A stretch of 64,000 nt of DNA from Woeseiaceae bacterium (GCA_021773115.1 JAJFKS010000006.1:248001-312000); one strand, 5' to 3'. Positions 1-8,629 are shown, counted from the first letter of the stretch. The notes: generated from the letters alone by a model not told the origin. Made by a program: numbers and translations.

Positions 1-2
1 TC

Positions 3-80
3 CAGACGCCGGTATTTAGTGAGCAGGATGGCCAGGTTTGGTCGAGATTGACGGGTATGAAGATAGCGAGCACGGCCTGA
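3..80 (+). CDS. prmA: Ribosomal protein L11 methyltransferase PrmA, C-terminal tail (5' truncated by window edge)
   Basis: Only the last 25 codons are inside the window. They end in a W-S-R-L-T-G-M-K stretch followed by TGA, which resembles the W-x-R-[IL]-T-G-x-K end typical of PrmA, the SAM-dependent trimethylase of ribosomal protein L11. Position supports this: prmA lies directly upstream of a DUF3426 gene and dusB-fis in many gammaproteobacteria. The stop is one base before the next ATG, so the two genes are probably cotranscribed. The assignment rests on a very short segment plus synteny. Confidence 0.6.
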   Translation, partial: QTPVFSEQDGQVWSRLTGMKIASTA

Positions 81-81
81 G

Positions 82-2121
82 ATGTACACACAATGTCCAG
101 AATGCGAGATCGCCTTCCGCGTTACCGCCGACATCCTTAAGCAGGCCGCCGGCATGGTGCGCTGCGGTGGATGCAGCCATGCATTCAACGCACTTGCATA
201 CCTGTCCGAAACCATGCCCGTGCAGGCTGCCGCTAAAAGCAACCTCGCACCCGTGCCAGAGCTGAAGCCTGAAGTCATCGAGACTGACAACAAACTACCG
301 CACTCGATCTCAGCCGAGCAGAGTGCGGCGCTACTGAAAACATTGGACGAACTGGCTGGCTCCGATATTCGTATCGAAGATACCGGTGTCGAATGGCGCG
401 TCCTCGACGAGGAGGAAGCCGCCGAACCGGCTGCCGATGATGATTTCGCCGACGTGGAGGGCGAGAAGCTTGCAGAGCCCGCCCCGGTCGACGAACTTCG
501 CTTCGATGACAACACGCCTCTGCCGGACGATTTTGACCTCGGCGACGTAGCCTCACTTGCCGAACGGGAGGAATCCGTCGACGATGCCAGGCCGGACGCT
601 CTGATCTTCGAGTTGATCGAATCGCCCACAGATCTCGCACTGACTGAGCCCGACGAGTGGACCGACCTGCTCGGCGAATTTGAGGAAATTGCGGAAGGTA
701 TGGGTGAGGAAACGGAGCAAACCGCCGAGCCGGCCGAAGCACACGACCAGCCGCCGGACATGGACACCCAGTTTGCATTGCAAGCTGAGGCCATGGGTAT
801 CGACGTCACTGGCGCGCACGCGGTCGATGACGATCTTGCAGACGCCATTGCCGAAACACTGGCGCACGACCGCGAAGAAGAGCTCGCCGATGACATCGAG
901 GACACACAGGAAGCGGAACTGGAAGCCGAACTCGACTCGCTTGACGACGATTCGGACGACGATTCAGCCGACAATGGCGAGCAGCCGGAGATTGTTGACG
1001 AGGTCGAGGTCGAGGTCGAGCCCGAACTCGAAGACAGTCTCGAAGAGGCGCTCGACGACGAACTCGACGAGCAGCTTGAGGACGAAATTCTTGAAGACGA
1101 GGCCCTCGAAGTCGAGGTCCTTGAAGACGATATTCTCGAAACCGATGATGACGAGCTGGACAGACTGGAGGTACAAGTCGAGCCGATCGTTGACAGCCAC
1201 ACGATCGAAGATGAACTCGCGCTGCTCGATGTCGAGCTCGAAGACGATTGTGTCGACGACAGTGAGGCCGAGCTCGTCATACCGCCACTGACCGAAGAAG
1301 AACACACCGTCAACATGCTAATCGACCAGGACCTAATGGCCCTGGCGATCGAGGACGAGGACGGGTTTGCTTCGACCATTATTATCCCGGATGGCAAGAT
1401 CGAGGACAAAGCCGACGACGGTGACGCCGATGATGTCGACTGGGACGACGATTCCCCACCGGGATTCGAAACGATCATCATGGAAGGTGATGTTGTTCGC
1501 TCGGCGCTCGAAAGCGAAAAAATCGAAGCTGACATCGCAGCGGCTGCGGCTTTGGCTGAACTCGCCGCCGTCGACGAAGCACAAAAAGCAGAACAGCCGC
1601 GCAACAGGCGCTACGGCATGATCGGCGGCGCGGTATTCCTGGTGCTGCTGCTCGGCATCCAGATGATGCACCAGTCGCGCGAAGCGCTCGCAACCATTCC
1701 GGCATTCAGTAACACGGTCGGGCAAATCTATCGTGCCATTGGCCAGCCGGTGCAGCCCGCCTGGGACATCACCGCCTGGCGTATCGAAGCCAGCAAGGAC
1801 ACGATCGCGGCGGACGCGGGTATCGAGAACCTGACGGTATACTCACGCATCGGCAACACCTCGGATCGGGCAATGCCCTATCCGCTGATCAGTATTTCGC
1901 TGACAGACCGCTACCTCGAGCCAGTCGGCAGCCAGATCCTCGATCCTGCAAACTATCTGCCGTCGGATCTCGACCCGCGCAAACACGTTGAACCGGGCAA
2001 TACCTTCAATGCCATCATGTCGGTCCAATCACCGTCTCTCGAGGCAACCGGTTACAAACTTGACGTCTGCTACCGTTTGTCCGATGGTCGGCTTCGCTGC
2101 GCTATCGACGACTTCAAGTGA
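82..2121 (+). CDS. Zinc-ribbon and DUF3426 domain membrane protein with a very long acidic linker
   Basis: The N terminus carries a zinc ribbon of the MJ0042/zf-CHCC type: CPEC at residues 5-8 and CGGC at 28-31. A strongly acidic, low-complexity segment (about residues 60-480) follows, rich in E-x-E-x-E and L-E-D-x repeats. Then comes one transmembrane helix near residues 513-532 (GGAVFLVLLLGIQMM) and a C-terminal DUF3426 domain. Topology is probably cytoplasmic zinc ribbon and linker with the DUF3426 domain in the periplasm. Family members are usually about 200-400 residues, so the extra length at 679 aa is the acidic linker. The function of the family is unknown. The stop overlaps the GTG of dusB by 4 nt (GTGA). 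Confidence 0.85.
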   Translation: MYTQCPECEIAFRVTADILKQAAGMVRCGGCSHAFNALAYLSETMPVQAAAKSNLAPVPELKPEVIETDNKLPHSISAEQSAALLKTLDELAGSDIRIEDTGVEWRVLDEEEAAEPAADDDFADVEGEKLAEPAPVDELRFDDNTPLPDDFDLGDVASLAEREESVDDARPDALIFELIESPTDLALTEPDEWTDLLGEFEEIAEGMGEETEQTAEPAEAHDQPPDMDTQFALQAEAMGIDVTGAHAVDDDLADAIAETLAHDREEELADDIEDTQEAELEAELDSLDDDSDDDSADNGEQPEIVDEVEVEVEPELEDSLEEALDDELDEQLEDEILEDEALEVEVLEDDILETDDDELDRLEVQVEPIVDSHTIEDELALLDVELEDDCVDDSEAELVIPPLTEEEHTVNMLIDQDLMALAIEDEDGFASTIIIPDGKIEDKADDGDADDVDWDDDSPPGFETIIMEGDVVRSALESEKIEADIAAAAALAELAAVDEAQKAEQPRNRRYGMIGGAVFLVLLLGIQMMHQSREALATIPAFSNTVGQIYRAIGQPVQPAWDITAWRIEASKDTIAADAGIENLTVYSRIGNTSDRAMPYPLISISLTDRYLEPVGSQILDPANYLPSDLDPRKHVEPGNTFNAIMSVQSPSLEATGYKLDVCYRLSDGRLRCAIDDFK

Positions 2122-3119
2122 CACTAGCACCTTTAAAGATCGGCCCCTATACGCTTGCTAACCCGCTCGTTCTCGCACCGATGGCGGGCGTGACCGATGC
2201 ACCCTTTCGGCGCCTCTGCCGACGTTTTGGTGCCGGCATGACGACATCGGAAATGACCACGGCCGACACCAGCCTGTGGCAAACGCCCAAATCGCGCCAC
2301 CGCCTCGATCTCGACCTCGACGCAGAACCCGTGGCCGTGCAGATCGCCGGCTCTGAGCCCGAACAACTCGCCCTCGCCGCCCGTGCGTGCGTAGAACGCG
2401 GTGCGCAGATCATCGACATCAACATGGGCTGCCCCGCCAAGAAGGTCTGCAGGAAGCTCGCAGGCTCGGCCCTGCTGCAGGACGAATCCCTGGTCGCAAA
2501 GATCCTGAACGGCGTTGTCGCGGCTGTATCGGTTCCAGTAACACTAAAAATTCGTACCGGTTGGGACACGGACCATCGAAATGCGGTCGAAATTGCGCGA
2601 ATTGCCGAAGATGCCGGCATCCAGTCACTGGCCGTGCACGGCCGAACTCGCGCATGTCGCTACAAAGGCGAAGCGGAGTACGAAACCATTTCGCGGGTAA
2701 AACAATCAGTTACGATTCCGGTGATCGCGAATGGCGACATTACAACAGTACAGAAGTCGCTTGAAGTTTTGCGCCTAACAAATTGCGACGGCTTGATGAT
2801 CGGACGCGCTGCACAAGGTCGTCCGTGGATCTTTCGCGAACTTGGACAACTTCTAAACCCAAAGCAGAAAATTCCGCAACTGGATAAATACGAATTGCGT
2901 GATATCATGCTCGACCACTTGAACGAACTGCACCGGTTCTATGGGGATTTGACCGGAGTTCGAGTGGCTCGCAAGCACTTAACCTGGTATTGCCATAGCC
3001 TGGCGAATGCCGACGAATTTCGTCACCAGGTGGTGCGTGTTGAAAGTGCTTCAGAGCAAATCAGTTTGACCAGGACTTACTTCGATCGAGAGGACGGAGG
3101 CGTGTTGTTGGCGGCGTGA
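2118..3119 (+). CDS. dusB: tRNA-dihydrouridine synthase B
   Basis: Flavin (FMN)-dependent enzyme that reduces uridine to dihydrouridine in the tRNA D-loop. Visible hallmarks are APMAGVTDAPFRRLCRR near the N terminus, the VAVQIAGSEP strand, the INMGCPAKKVCRKLAGSALL loop with the catalytic cysteine (about residue 107), the SLAVHGRTR phosphate-binding region, and ANGDITT and GLMIGRAAQGRPWIF. Length (333 aa) is normal for DusB. The GTG start overlaps the upstream stop by 4 nt, suggesting translational coupling. The order dusB-fis is strongly conserved in gammaproteobacteria and supports DusB over DusA or DusC. Confidence 0.95.
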   Translation: MTLAPLKIGPYTLANPLVLAPMAGVTDAPFRRLCRRFGAGMTTSEMTTADTSLWQTPKSRHRLDLDLDAEPVAVQIAGSEPEQLALAARACVERGAQIIDINMGCPAKKVCRKLAGSALLQDESLVAKILNGVVAAVSVPVTLKIRTGWDTDHRNAVEIARIAEDAGIQSLAVHGRTRACRYKGEAEYETISRVKQSVTIPVIANGDITTVQKSLEVLRLTNCDGLMIGRAAQGRPWIFRELGQLLNPKQKIPQLDKYELRDIMLDHLNELHRFYGDLTGVRVARKHLTWYCHSLANADEFRHQVVRVESASEQISLTRTYFDREDGGVLLAA

Positions 3120-3124
3120 TTTTT

Positions 3125-3169
3125 CTGAAGCGTTGGGGAGAATGACTCAATTGGGAGTCAGCGTTTCAG
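3125..3169 (+). promoter_or_regulatory. Nested stem-loop between dusB and fis
   Basis: The 62-nt spacer between the dusB stop and the fis GTG contains an inner hairpin, TGACTC (3143-3148) with GAGTCA (3155-3160), enclosed by an outer arm CTGAAGCG (3125-3132) pairing with CGTTTCAG (3162-3169), one pair being G-U. No T-run follows, so it is not a standard intrinsic terminator. It may be an attenuator, an mRNA stabiliser or a processing site that sets fis expression relative to dusB. Seen in sequence; role inferred. Confidence 0.4.
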
Positions 3170-3181
3170 GATTAGGTCAAC

Positions 3182-3457
3182 GTGGTAAACAACAAAAATA
3201 ACGAAGCCCTGGTATCGAGAAAAGGCAAAAAGCCGCTCTGCCAGCACACAGAAGATGCACTCGATCAATATTTCACAACGCTTAACGGTGATCGCCCCGG
3301 TGAATTGTACGATCTCGTAATCGGCGAAGTGGAAAGACCCTTATTCAAAGCGGTCATGGACTACACGCAGGGCAACCAGAGCCAGGCGGCCGGCATTCTG
3401 GGCATCAATCGCGGTACGCTGCGGAAAAAACTCAGAACTTACTCACTCATTCGCTAA
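3182..3457 (+). CDS. fis: DNA-binding protein Fis
   Basis: Small nucleoid-associated protein that bends DNA and regulates rRNA promoters and recombination. The C-terminal half shows the Fis helix-turn-helix: VMDYTQGNQSQAAGILGINR followed by GTLRKKLRTY, close to the well-known Fis C terminus. Length is 91 aa (E. coli 98). The start is GTG, which gives the Lys/Asn-rich N terminus usual for divergent Fis proteins; an AGG lies about 8 nt upstream. It is the second gene after dusB, as in other gammaproteobacteria. Confidence 0.95.
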   Translation: MVNNKNNEALVSRKGKKPLCQHTEDALDQYFTTLNGDRPGELYDLVIGEVERPLFKAVMDYTQGNQSQAAGILGINRGTLRKKLRTYSLIR

Positions 3458-3496
3458 CAACGCGCGGGAACCCCCGCATTCCAACCAGGTGACTCA

Positions 3497-5047
3497 ATGT
3501 TTAAGGTACGACGCGCGCTGGTCAGTGTTTCTGACAAGCGTGGATTGCTTGCATTTGTACGAGGTCTCGCCGAACTCGACGTTGAAGTACTTTCCACGGG
3601 CGGCACCTGCCGGCAACTTCGCGAAGCGGGACTCGATGTCATCGAAGTTTCAGAAAAAACCGGCTTTCCCGAAATCATGGATGGGCGTGTAAAAACCCTG
3701 CACCCGGTTATTCACGGTGGCTTGCTGGGACGACGCGGAACCGATGAAGCTGTGATGCAGGAACACGGCATCGAAGCGATCGATCTGCTGGTCGTTAACC
3801 TCTATCCCTTCGAACAAACAATCGCGCGCAAAGACGCAAGCCTTGAAGATGCCATCGAAAATATCGACATCGGTGGCCCGGCGATGATTCGTGCGGCATC
3901 GAAAAATCACGATGGTGTTGCCGTCATTGTTGAGCCTGACGATTACGATTCGGTGCTCGACGCTCTGAAGCACGACAAGCTGACGATTGAGAGTCGTCGC
4001 AGACTCGCGGCAAAGGCTTACGCACACACAGCGAGTTACGACACTGCGATCACGCACTACTTGTCAAATTCGCTCGGCGATCAGGCGCTCGGTCAACGAT
4101 TCCTGTATTCCGGAACCTTGTCCGAAAAGCTGCGTTACGGCGAAAATCCGCATCAGCACGCGGCGTTCTATGTGGACCAACCGATGCCTGACGGTTCACT
4201 GGCGGCGGCGCGTCAGATCCAGGGTAAGGCACTGTCCTATAACAACATAGCGGATAGTGACGCGGCGCTTGAATGCGTGAAACAGTTCGAGCAACCGGCC
4301 TGCGTCATCGTCAAGCACGCGAACCCCTGTGGAGTCGCTGTCGGCAGCTCAATTCTCGATGCCTACCAAAAGGCATTCAAAACCGATCCAACGTCGGCTT
4401 TCGGCGGCATCATCGCATTCAATCGTTCAGTTGACGCGAAGACCGCACAGCAGATCATTGACCAGCAGTTTGTCGAAGTTATTGTTGCGCCGGAAATCGC
4501 CAGCGATGCCGCGGAAGTCCTGGCGACCAAGAAAAACGTTCGCGTCCTCGAGACCGGCGCATGGACAACTGACAGCGCCCCGGCATATGACTTCAAGAAA
4601 GTGTCCGGCGGTCTGCTGGTGCAGAACTCGGACATCGGCGTCATCACCGCAGACGATCTCAAAGTCGTCACCAAGCTCGCGCCGACAGCGGCACAGATTC
4701 AGGACATGTTGTTCGCCTGGAGCGTCGTCAAGTACGTCAAATCCAATGCAATCATTTTTTGCAAAGACAAGATGACGATCGGTGTCGGCGCAGGCCAGAT
4801 GAGTCGCGTCTACAGCACCAGGATTGCGGCGATCAAAGCCGATGACGAGGGCCTTGAAATCAAGGGTTCCGTGATGGCCTCGGATGCTTTCTTCCCATTC
4901 CGCGACGGCATCGATGCGGCCGCTGAAACCGGTATTTCGGCAATCATTCAGCCGGGCGGCTCGATGCGAGACGATGAGGTCATCCAGGCAGCGAATGAAC
5001 ACGGCCTCGCCATGGTATTTACAGGCATGCGTCACTTCCGCCATTAG
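3497..5047 (+). CDS. purH: Bifunctional AICAR transformylase/IMP cyclohydrolase
   Basis: Catalyses the last two steps of de novo IMP synthesis: formyl transfer to AICAR from 10-formyl-THF, then ring closure. The N-terminal methylglyoxal-synthase-like cyclohydrolase domain ([18 protein letters not shown], then [13 protein letters not shown] and [18 protein letters not shown]) is followed by the transformylase domain with the KHANPCG catalytic motif near residue 272, and ends in [20 protein letters not shown]. The 516-aa length fits (E. coli 529). It lies directly upstream of purD, the standard purHD arrangement, after a 39-nt gap from fis. Confidence 0.97.
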   Translation: MFKVRRALVSVSDKRGLLAFVRGLAELDVEVLSTGGTCRQLREAGLDVIEVSEKTGFPEIMDGRVKTLHPVIHGGLLGRRGTDEAVMQEHGIEAIDLLVVNLYPFEQTIARKDASLEDAIENIDIGGPAMIRAASKNHDGVAVIVEPDDYDSVLDALKHDKLTIESRRRLAAKAYAHTASYDTAITHYLSNSLGDQALGQRFLYSGTLSEKLRYGENPHQHAAFYVDQPMPDGSLAAARQIQGKALSYNNIADSDAALECVKQFEQPACVIVKHANPCGVAVGSSILDAYQKAFKTDPTSAFGGIIAFNRSVDAKTAQQIIDQQFVEVIVAPEIASDAAEVLATKKNVRVLETGAWTTDSAPAYDFKKVSGGLLVQNSDIGVITADDLKVVTKLAPTAAQIQDMLFAWSVVKYVKSNAIIFCKDKMTIGVGAGQMSRVYSTRIAAIKADDEGLEIKGSVMASDAFFPFRDGIDAAAETGISAIIQPGGSMRDDEVIQAANEHGLAMVFTGMRHFRH

Positions 5048-5062
5048 GGTAATTTGAGCGGC

Positions 5063-6349
5063 ATGAAAATTCTGATTATTGGCAACGGCGGACGCGAGCA
5101 CGCGCTGGCCTGGAAATGCGCCCAGTCGGCCGACATCGACGAAGTCCTGGTCGCGCCCGGTAATGCCGGTACCGCGAGCGAAGCCAAGGTGCGAAACGTC
5201 GCCGTCTCATCTGATGACACGGAAGCACTCGCGACGCTCGCCCGGAGCGAAAGCATCGGTCTGACCATCGTCGGACCCGAAGCGCCCCTTGTTGCAGGCC
5301 TCGTTGACCGCTTCAACCAACTGGGCCTGCCCTGCTTCGGTCCCAGCGCCGCTGCCGCGCAGCTCGAAGGCTCGAAAGCGTTCACGAAAGATTTCCTTGC
5401 GCGGCACAACATCCCGACGGCCGATTACCAGAACTTCACGGACCTCGACAAAGCGCTCGCCTACATTCGTGATAAAGGTGCGCCGATTGTTATCAAGGCG
5501 GACGGACTGGCCGCGGGTAAGGGCGTCATCGTCGCAATGACGCTGGCAGAAGCGGAGGCGGCCGCCACCGACATGCTCGACGGCGGCACGTTTGGCGCTG
5601 CTGGTGCGCGCATCGTGGTTGAGGAATTTCTCGACGGTGAGGAAGCGAGTTTTATCATCGTCACAGACGGCACGACAGTGTTGCCGCTGGCGACATCACA
5701 GGATCACAAGGCGCGCGATGAGGGCGACCGCGGTCCCAACACCGGCGGCATGGGCGCTTACTCCCCTGCCCCGGTTGTCACTCCCAAAATCGAACAGCGC
5801 ATCATGCACGAGGTCATCGAGCCGACGCTCACTGGCATGCAGGCGGATGGTCATCCCTACCTCGGCTTCCTGTATGCCGGCCTGATGATCATGGCCGACG
5901 GCACGCCGAAAGTAATTGAGTTCAATTGCCGCTTAGGCGATCCGGAAACCCAGCCCATCATGATGCGGCTGCGCTCAAGCCTCAGCGATATTTGCACGGC
6001 AACATTGAACGGCACGCTGGCCGGGCAAACGGCTGATTGGGATCCCCGCGCAGCGCTCGGCGTCGTGCTCGCCGCCGGCGGCTACCCGGGCGACTATGCG
6101 AAGGGCATGCCGATCAGTGGCCTCGCCGACGCAAACAGCGACTCGCAAAAAGTATTTCACGCCGGAACCGGGCTCGATGGCGACGCCGTTGTGACAAGTG
6201 GTGGGCGCGTCTTGTGCGTGGTCGGCCTTGGCGACTCCGTCGCAGCGGCGGCAGCATCCGCCTATAACGCCGCCGACAAGATACATTGGCAGGACGTCTA
6301 TTCCAGGCGCGACATTGGCCACCGCGCCATCGCGCGTGAGCGGAGCTGA
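5063..6349 (+). CDS. purD: Phosphoribosylamine-glycine ligase (GAR synthetase)
   Basis: ATP-grasp enzyme that joins glycine to phosphoribosylamine in purine synthesis. The N terminus MKILIIGNGGREHALAWK is diagnostic. Other motifs are VGPEAPLVAGLVDRF, PIVIKADGLAAGKGVIVA (ATP-grasp), DHKARDEGDRGPNTGGMGAY, and EFNCRLGDPETQPIM. I chose the ATG at 5063 because it matches the family N terminus; an in-frame TTG at 5054 would add three residues and has an AGGG closer upstream, so the start is not fully settled. Only 15 nt separate it from purH. Confidence 0.96.
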   Translation: MKILIIGNGGREHALAWKCAQSADIDEVLVAPGNAGTASEAKVRNVAVSSDDTEALATLARSESIGLTIVGPEAPLVAGLVDRFNQLGLPCFGPSAAAAQLEGSKAFTKDFLARHNIPTADYQNFTDLDKALAYIRDKGAPIVIKADGLAAGKGVIVAMTLAEAEAAATDMLDGGTFGAAGARIVVEEFLDGEEASFIIVTDGTTVLPLATSQDHKARDEGDRGPNTGGMGAYSPAPVVTPKIEQRIMHEVIEPTLTGMQADGHPYLGFLYAGLMIMADGTPKVIEFNCRLGDPETQPIMMRLRSSLSDICTATLNGTLAGQTADWDPRAALGVVLAAGGYPGDYAKGMPISGLADANSDSQKVFHAGTGLDGDAVVTSGGRVLCVVGLGDSVAAAAASAYNAADKIHWQDVYSRRDIGHRAIARERS

Positions 6350-6356
6350 GGACGTC

Positions 6357-7562
6357 GTGCTAACAACGGCTGAAGCGCTTGACGCCGTACTGGCTGCGAC
6401 GCCAGCGGCGCCGACAGAAACGATCAGCGCCACGAGCGCAACCGATCGAGTCTTGCATCAGCGGGTCGTTGCCGAACGCGACCAACCGCCCTTCGACCGC
6501 GTGATGATGGACGGCATCGCGATCGCCGCAGCCGATTTCGACGGCGGCCAACGCAGTTTCAAAATTCAGTCGATGCAAGCGGCTGGCGACAAGGTTTTAA
6601 CGCTCAAGCCGGGGCATTGTATTGAGATCATGACCGGCGCGGTTTTGCCACAGAACGCGGACAGCATCGTTCCGGTCGAACGACTGACGATCCTAAATGG
6701 CGAAGCGGAGATCGAAGCCAACTACGAAGTCGTCAAAGATCGCTTCATCCATCCGCGCGGTTCAGACTGTGGCAAAGGCGCCCATCTGCTGCAACCCGGT
6801 AAGAAAATTTCACCGCTGGATATCGCGATCATTGCGTCTGCGGGCCTGACCGAGGTCGACGTCGCGGCTGACCCGGTCATGCGCGTGATTTCGACCGGGA
6901 ACGAACTGGTTCCGGCGGGCGAGCCGATCGAGCCGCACCAGGTCCGCATGTCGAACGGTCCGGCGATCGTGTCATTGATGGCCAGCCACGGCTTCCAGAA
7001 GGCAGAGCACGATCACATTGTTGACGATGTCGACATCCTGCGTGAGCGCCTGCAGCAGCACCTCGAACAGGCCAGCGTGCTGATCCTGAGCGGCGGCGTT
7101 TCGATGGGCAAGGCAGACTACGTTCCCGCGGTCCTGGCTGAGCTTGGCGTCGAAGCGATGTTCCACCGCATCAGCCAGCGACCCGGTAAGCCGATGTGGT
7201 TTGGCAAAGGGCCGAACGGTCAGCTTGTTTTTGCTTTGCCCGGAAACCCGGTATCGGCGCTGGTTTGTTGTCGGCAGTACGTCATTCCGTCACTGCAAAG
7301 GTCTTCAGGGCTGATTGCGAGCCCACCAGAGTTTGCATCGCTCGCGGCAAGAATCGTTTTCGAACCGAAGCTCACCTGCTTTCAGCCGGTGAAATTAATC
7401 TCAAGCGCAGGCGGCCAGGTATTGGCCATGCCGGTAAGGACCAATACGTCCGGTGATTTTGCAGCTCTGTCGGCCACCGACGGCTACGTCGAGCTGGCGC
7501 TTGAACAAAGCACATTCGAAACCGGCACGCCTGTCATTTTGCATCGATGGATTGCTCGTTGA
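6357..7562 (+). CDS. moeA: Molybdopterin molybdenumtransferase MoeA
   Basis: Inserts molybdate into adenylylated molybdopterin to form the molybdenum cofactor. Motifs seen: FDRVMMDGIAI (usual form FDNSAMDGYA), PVERL, ISTGNELV, LSGGVSMGKADYVPAVL, FHRISQRPGKPMWFG, and ALPGNPVSALVC. Start taken as GTG at 6357 with GAGG 5 nt upstream, 7 nt after the purD stop; the reading frame is open further upstream inside purD, but that part has no MoeA similarity. The tyrosine usual in the MDGYA motif is Ile here. No other Moco gene is adjacent, so its place behind purHD looks like a lineage-specific arrangement. Confidence 0.9.
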   Translation: MLTTAEALDAVLAATPAAPTETISATSATDRVLHQRVVAERDQPPFDRVMMDGIAIAAADFDGGQRSFKIQSMQAAGDKVLTLKPGHCIEIMTGAVLPQNADSIVPVERLTILNGEAEIEANYEVVKDRFIHPRGSDCGKGAHLLQPGKKISPLDIAIIASAGLTEVDVAADPVMRVISTGNELVPAGEPIEPHQVRMSNGPAIVSLMASHGFQKAEHDHIVDDVDILRERLQQHLEQASVLILSGGVSMGKADYVPAVLAELGVEAMFHRISQRPGKPMWFGKGPNGQLVFALPGNPVSALVCCRQYVIPSLQRSSGLIASPPEFASLAARIVFEPKLTCFQPVKLISSAGGQVLAMPVRTNTSGDFAALSATDGYVELALEQSTFETGTPVILHRWIAR

Positions 7563-7687
7563 TCGAGAATCAACTGCGGCACGGCTCACTAATCATCGAG
7601 GACCTCATCGATAAGCGTAAGCTGACCGTCGTCGGCGCTGACTATTTGATTGAAGTCGGTACAATTGAGTCTTTGACGGACGACTAG
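7547..7687 (+). pseudogene. Probable relic of a beta-carbonic anhydrase C terminus
   Basis: A short open frame (46 codons from ATG 7547, overlapping the moeA 3' end in another frame) encodes LRHGSLIIEDLIDKRKLTVV followed by GADYLIEVGTIESL. This resembles the last strand-helix-strand of beta-class carbonic anhydrases (R-x-G-S-x-[IV]-L-x-x-L-[IV]-x-x-G-x-L-x-[IV]-V-G-A-x-Y-x-[IL]-E-T-G). No zinc ligands or the rest of the enzyme are upstream, because that space is MoeA. The simplest reading is a deletion that joined moeA to the last codons of a lost carbonic anhydrase gene. The family assignment is by eye and should be held loosely. Confidence 0.45.
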
Positions 7688-7688
7688 A

Positions 7689-8087
7689 ATGAGCGCCGTA
7701 TCCGGTCACTGCTTCTGCCACTCAATTCGCTTCGAGGTGGAAGGACCGGAAAGGTTTGCCTGCTTTTGTTATTGCGAAAGTTGCCAGCGAGCGGCGGGTG
7801 CACCGGTCGTCGCCTGGGCGACGTATGCCAAATCTTCGTTCAGGATCAACCAGGGTGAAATGCAGTGGAATCAGTCGTCGCCCGGCGTAACGCGCGGACA
7901 CTGTGCGAAGTGTGGCGCGTCAATTTCTTATGAGAACACGAAACGTCCAGGTGAAATCGATCTCACGCTAAATTCCCTCGACGATCCAGGTGGCCCAACA
8001 CTACAAGCGCATATCTGGACTTGTGACAAGCCTGAGTGGATGATCATCAGTGATGAATTGCCGGTTTACGAAAGAAATATTGGGTGA
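7689..8087 (+). CDS. GFA/CENP-V family zinc protein
   Basis: Protein of the glutathione-dependent formaldehyde-activating (Gfa)/CENP-V fold, a zinc-binding beta-tent. Cysteines are in the expected pattern: GHCFCHSIRFEVEG at the N terminus, CYCESCQRAAGAP near residues 26-40 and GHCAKCGASISYE near residues 76-88. Length 132 aa is typical. Most members have no proven enzymatic role, so a formaldehyde function should not be assumed. The ATG is 1 nt after the stop of the carbonic-anhydrase-like fragment. It sits at the left border of the integron cassette array and could be an old cassette whose recombination site has decayed, or simply the flank. Confidence 0.85.
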   Translation: MSAVSGHCFCHSIRFEVEGPERFACFCYCESCQRAAGAPVVAWATYAKSSFRINQGEMQWNQSSPGVTRGHCAKCGASISYENTKRPGEIDLTLNSLDDPGGPTLQAHIWTCDKPEWMIISDELPVYERNIG

Positions 8088-8104
8088 ATATACTGGATTC
8101 GAGA

Positions 8105-8244
8105 TTCGACAATGCAACGCGATTTGAATCAATGTATCCGACATGGATTGAGGAAATTATTATGCTCGAGCAATCAGTTGGAGTGATATATTGCGGATTC
8201 GCAAGATGTGCATTTGCGATTCAGGCAATTATATAACGTTAGGC
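8105..8244 (+). repeat. Left recombination site of the cassette array: candidate attI or degenerate attC
   Basis: The stretch ends in TATAACGTTAGGC (8232-8244), carrying the GTTRRRY core (GTTAGGC at 8238) that is the crossover point of integron attI and attC sites. It is the upstream partner of the first cassette: that cassette's attC begins with GCCTAAC (8630), the exact complement. Near 8112 ACAATGC recalls the start of the other attC sites, but I could not find a convincing palindrome here. It may therefore be an attI remnant or a diverged attC behind the GFA gene. Integrase-binding repeats were not identified. Confidence 0.4.
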
Positions 8245-8310
8245 AGCATTCCGATCGAATCGATTCTTCGTGGTTGCCTCAATTATTGACAGTGGCAGTC
8301 GAATACGAAT

Positions 8311-8613
8311 TTGGGCATCAAGCTAGATAAAGACGTTCCACCCTTGGAGAGGGAGATTCGATATTTCCTCTATGACCTTTGCGTCGACTGGGGATATTGC
8401 ATCCCGCCGGACGCGGCTGATCGATTTGCTGTTCAAAAGCAATTTTCAGCAGACCTGTTCGCGGCCGACATTTTGGTTGCCGAAGGTATGAATCCCGACT
8501 ATGAGAAACAGTCACTTCGCAAAATTTCAGGCTGGTTCTCACGGCGTTTTGGCGCGGACGAAATCTTTGAAGAGTCGTTCGTAGATCAGTCAATGCCGAA
8601 ACAGGGAGTTTAG
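8311..8613 (+). CDS. Cassette 1: uncharacterised 100-residue protein
   Basis: I do not recognise this protein. It is acidic and probably cytoplasmic: no signal peptide or membrane segment, a motif REIRYFLYDLCVDWGYCIPP in the first third, and FSADLFAADILVAEGMNPDY in the middle. The start is TTG at 8311; a stop at 8287 limits upstream extension, and no clear ribosome-binding site is visible, so the N terminus is uncertain. The stop is 17 nt before the attC site, which fits a compact single-gene cassette. It has no recognisable toxin or antitoxin partner. Confidence 0.6.
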   Translation: MGIKLDKDVPPLEREIRYFLYDLCVDWGYCIPPDAADRFAVQKQFSADLFAADILVAEGMNPDYEKQSLRKISGWFSRRFGADEIFEESFVDQSMPKQGV

Positions 8614-8629
8614 AGGCGGTACAAGTGCA

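Noticed and set aside
680-1291. Second-frame open frame in the acidic region of the DUF3426 gene
   Set aside because: The repetitive GA-rich codons keep several frames open; translation is Thr/Ser/Arg-rich low complexity with no domain.
4427-5101. Minus-strand open frame (224 codons) over purH/purD
   Set aside because: Shadow of purH; no motifs, no upstream signal.
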